A stretch of 64,000 nt of DNA from Arthrobacter sp. FW306-2-2C-D06B (GTDB lineage: Bacteria; Actinomycetota; Actinomycetes; Actinomycetales; Micrococcaceae). A program made the translations under genes and the position numbers. Under the pieces are notes generated by a model. It had not been told where the DNA came from. It saw only the letters and a program-made list of their open reading frames with translations, and ran no database searches. Location of the stretch: assembly GCF_021789175.1 (NCBI RefSeq), contig NZ_CP084560.1:2480001-2544000 (forward strand). Reading direction: 5' to 3'. Positions 63,235-64,000 of this stretch are shown piece after piece. The stretch's first letter is position 1; each line of letters opens with the position of its first letter.

Positions 63235-64000
63235 TCATTGCTTGTATTGGGCAAGTGCGGCAGCCACCCAGGCTGCCGAGGCGTCGGCAAGCTCTGCCGG
63301 CTGCAAAATACGGGCAGCACCGCCATGCTGCGCAACGAACATCGGCAACCAGTCCGCGTTTCCGAACCGTACCTCGGCGAGCAAGCCGCCGTCAGGGAGC
63401 ACTGCCGTCCGATCCGCATAATAGTCATCCGCCAGCCCGACGCCCTGCCGGGTCAATTGGAGGACAACGACGACGTCGTCGTCGTTCGGCGTGTACAACT
63501 TCACCGGGACGCCTTCCTCGGCGCCCGCACTCCTGGAAACCGGACGGCCGTTGGGCTCGATCTCCTCGATACGGTCGAGGCGGAAGTTCCGTAGACCGGC
63601 TTTGCTGTGGCAGTACGCCTCGAAGTACCAGGTGTTGTCCAACGAATAGAGCCGGAAAGGGTCGACGTCCCGTTCGGAAACCGAGTCGTGGTGCTGTGAC
63701 AGGTAGCGAAGCCGCAATTGACGACCCGACTGGATCGCCTTTGTGATCGTGTCGAACGGCCCGGCCTCGGCCGGGGTGACGGGCGGGCCGGCAACGGCTG
63801 CCGCCAAACGGCCGGCCTCGCCCGCCGCGCCGGTGAGCTTCAGGGTCACGGACTCCAGGGCTCCGCTTTGCTCGTCCTCCGACATTCCGGCCTGGGCAGG
63901 AAGGCCGCCCAGGGTCGCCAAGCCCGTCAGCAGGGCGCAGGCCTCGTCAACGCTAAAGCCGATGGGCCGGTTGAGTTCGAGGTGCTCGCGGATGTAGACG
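63235..64000 (-). CDS. pafC: WYL-domain regulator PafC (N-terminus cut by window edge)
   Basis: The frame is open to base 64000, so the gene continues beyond the window. The visible 255 codons show the end of an HTH-domain linker region (VYIREHLELNRPIGFSVDEA) and a WYL domain with LRYLSQHHDS and VDPFRLYSLDNTWYFEAYC. The RNFRLDRI segment and the C-terminal WCX region ending at 63235 complete it. PafB and PafC form the actinobacterial DNA-damage regulator near the proteasome locus; pafB is expected just upstream, outside the window. Confidence 0.9.
   Translation of the reverse strand, partial: VYIREHLELNRPIGFSVDEACALLTGLATLGGLPAQAGMSEDEQSGALESVTLKLTGAAGEAGRLAAAVAGPPVTPAEAGPFDTITKAIQSGRQLRLRYLSQHHDSVSERDVDPFRLYSLDNTWYFEAYCHSKAGLRNFRLDRIEEIEPNGRPVSRSAGAEEGVPVKLYTPNDDDVVVVLQLTRQGVGLADDYYADRTAVLPDGGLLAEVRFGNADWLPMFVAQHGGAARILQPAELADASAAWVAAALAQYKQ

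Noticed and set aside
1..64000. tRNA, rRNA and CRISPR arrays
   Set aside because: I looked for cloverleaf-like segments, rRNA blocks and regularly spaced direct repeats by eye and found none.

Overview
The window looks like a chromosomal segment of a high-GC actinobacterium of the Micrococcaceae, Arthrobacter-like. This rests on an actinobacterial bc1-aa3 respiratory cluster with a diheme QcrC and a four-helix CtaF, RbpA, a DUF3043 membrane protein, and the gene order pafC, small membrane protein, tatA, tatC, helY. No rRNA, tRNA or CRISPR array was seen. Both ends cut genes: an alpha/beta hydrolase on the left and pafC on the right.

1-20.3 kb is mostly housekeeping. It holds an FAD dehydrogenase, pyrD, an M20 peptidase, erpA and the respiratory cluster. 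The respiratory genes are split into ctaC-ctaD-ctaF (+) and ctaE-qcrC-qcrA-qcrB (-), separated by ptsH and a DasR-like GntR regulator with a dre-like operator between them. trpD, an Lrp-type ligand domain, two VOC proteins and an LCP cell-wall ligase follow.

20.4-37 kb is more accessory. It holds a LysE-type exporter, a glycine-rich surface protein ending in an LAYTG sorting motif, two very large LuxR-type ATPase regulators, a GbsR/MarR-controlled ABC exporter with a perfect 18-bp palindrome, and a MarR-isochorismatase-MFS operon preceded by a perfect 14-bp inverted repeat. PhzF-type and RibD-type enzymes close the region.

37.1-42 kb is the most unusual part. A three-gene recombinase unit (active tyrosine recombinase, small HTH protein, zinc-rich protein with a degenerate recombinase domain) is followed by a DUF6228 gene and a SMI1/KNR4-type gene. 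Both of the latter belong to families often linked to toxin immunity. About 30-bp sites with 7-bp covarying inverted arms around a conserved 16-bp centre lie left of the trio and between the two immunity-type genes. Degenerate copies lie to the right. The layout resembles a gene-cassette array and I flag it as the main candidate for an undescribed system.

42-46.8 kb encodes a large sortase-anchored surface protein, a dedicated sortase-like protein that lacks the usual catalytic Arg, and a coupled pair of unrecognised regulators, one resembling a sigma factor region 2. 47-50 kb is a compact type III polyketide cluster (synthase, methyltransferase, FAD monooxygenase) that recalls srsABC of Streptomyces.

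50-64 kb returns to core genes: def, an S9 peptidase, an RlmA-type methyltransferase, nfeD with a stomatin-like partner, rbpA behind a SigR/SigH-type promoter, a polyprenol-phosphate mannosyltransferase, an amidohydrolase, helY, tatC, tatA and pafC. Several genes lack a Shine-Dalgarno sequence and have a -10-like hexamer 5-7 nt before the start codon, consistent with leaderless mRNAs.
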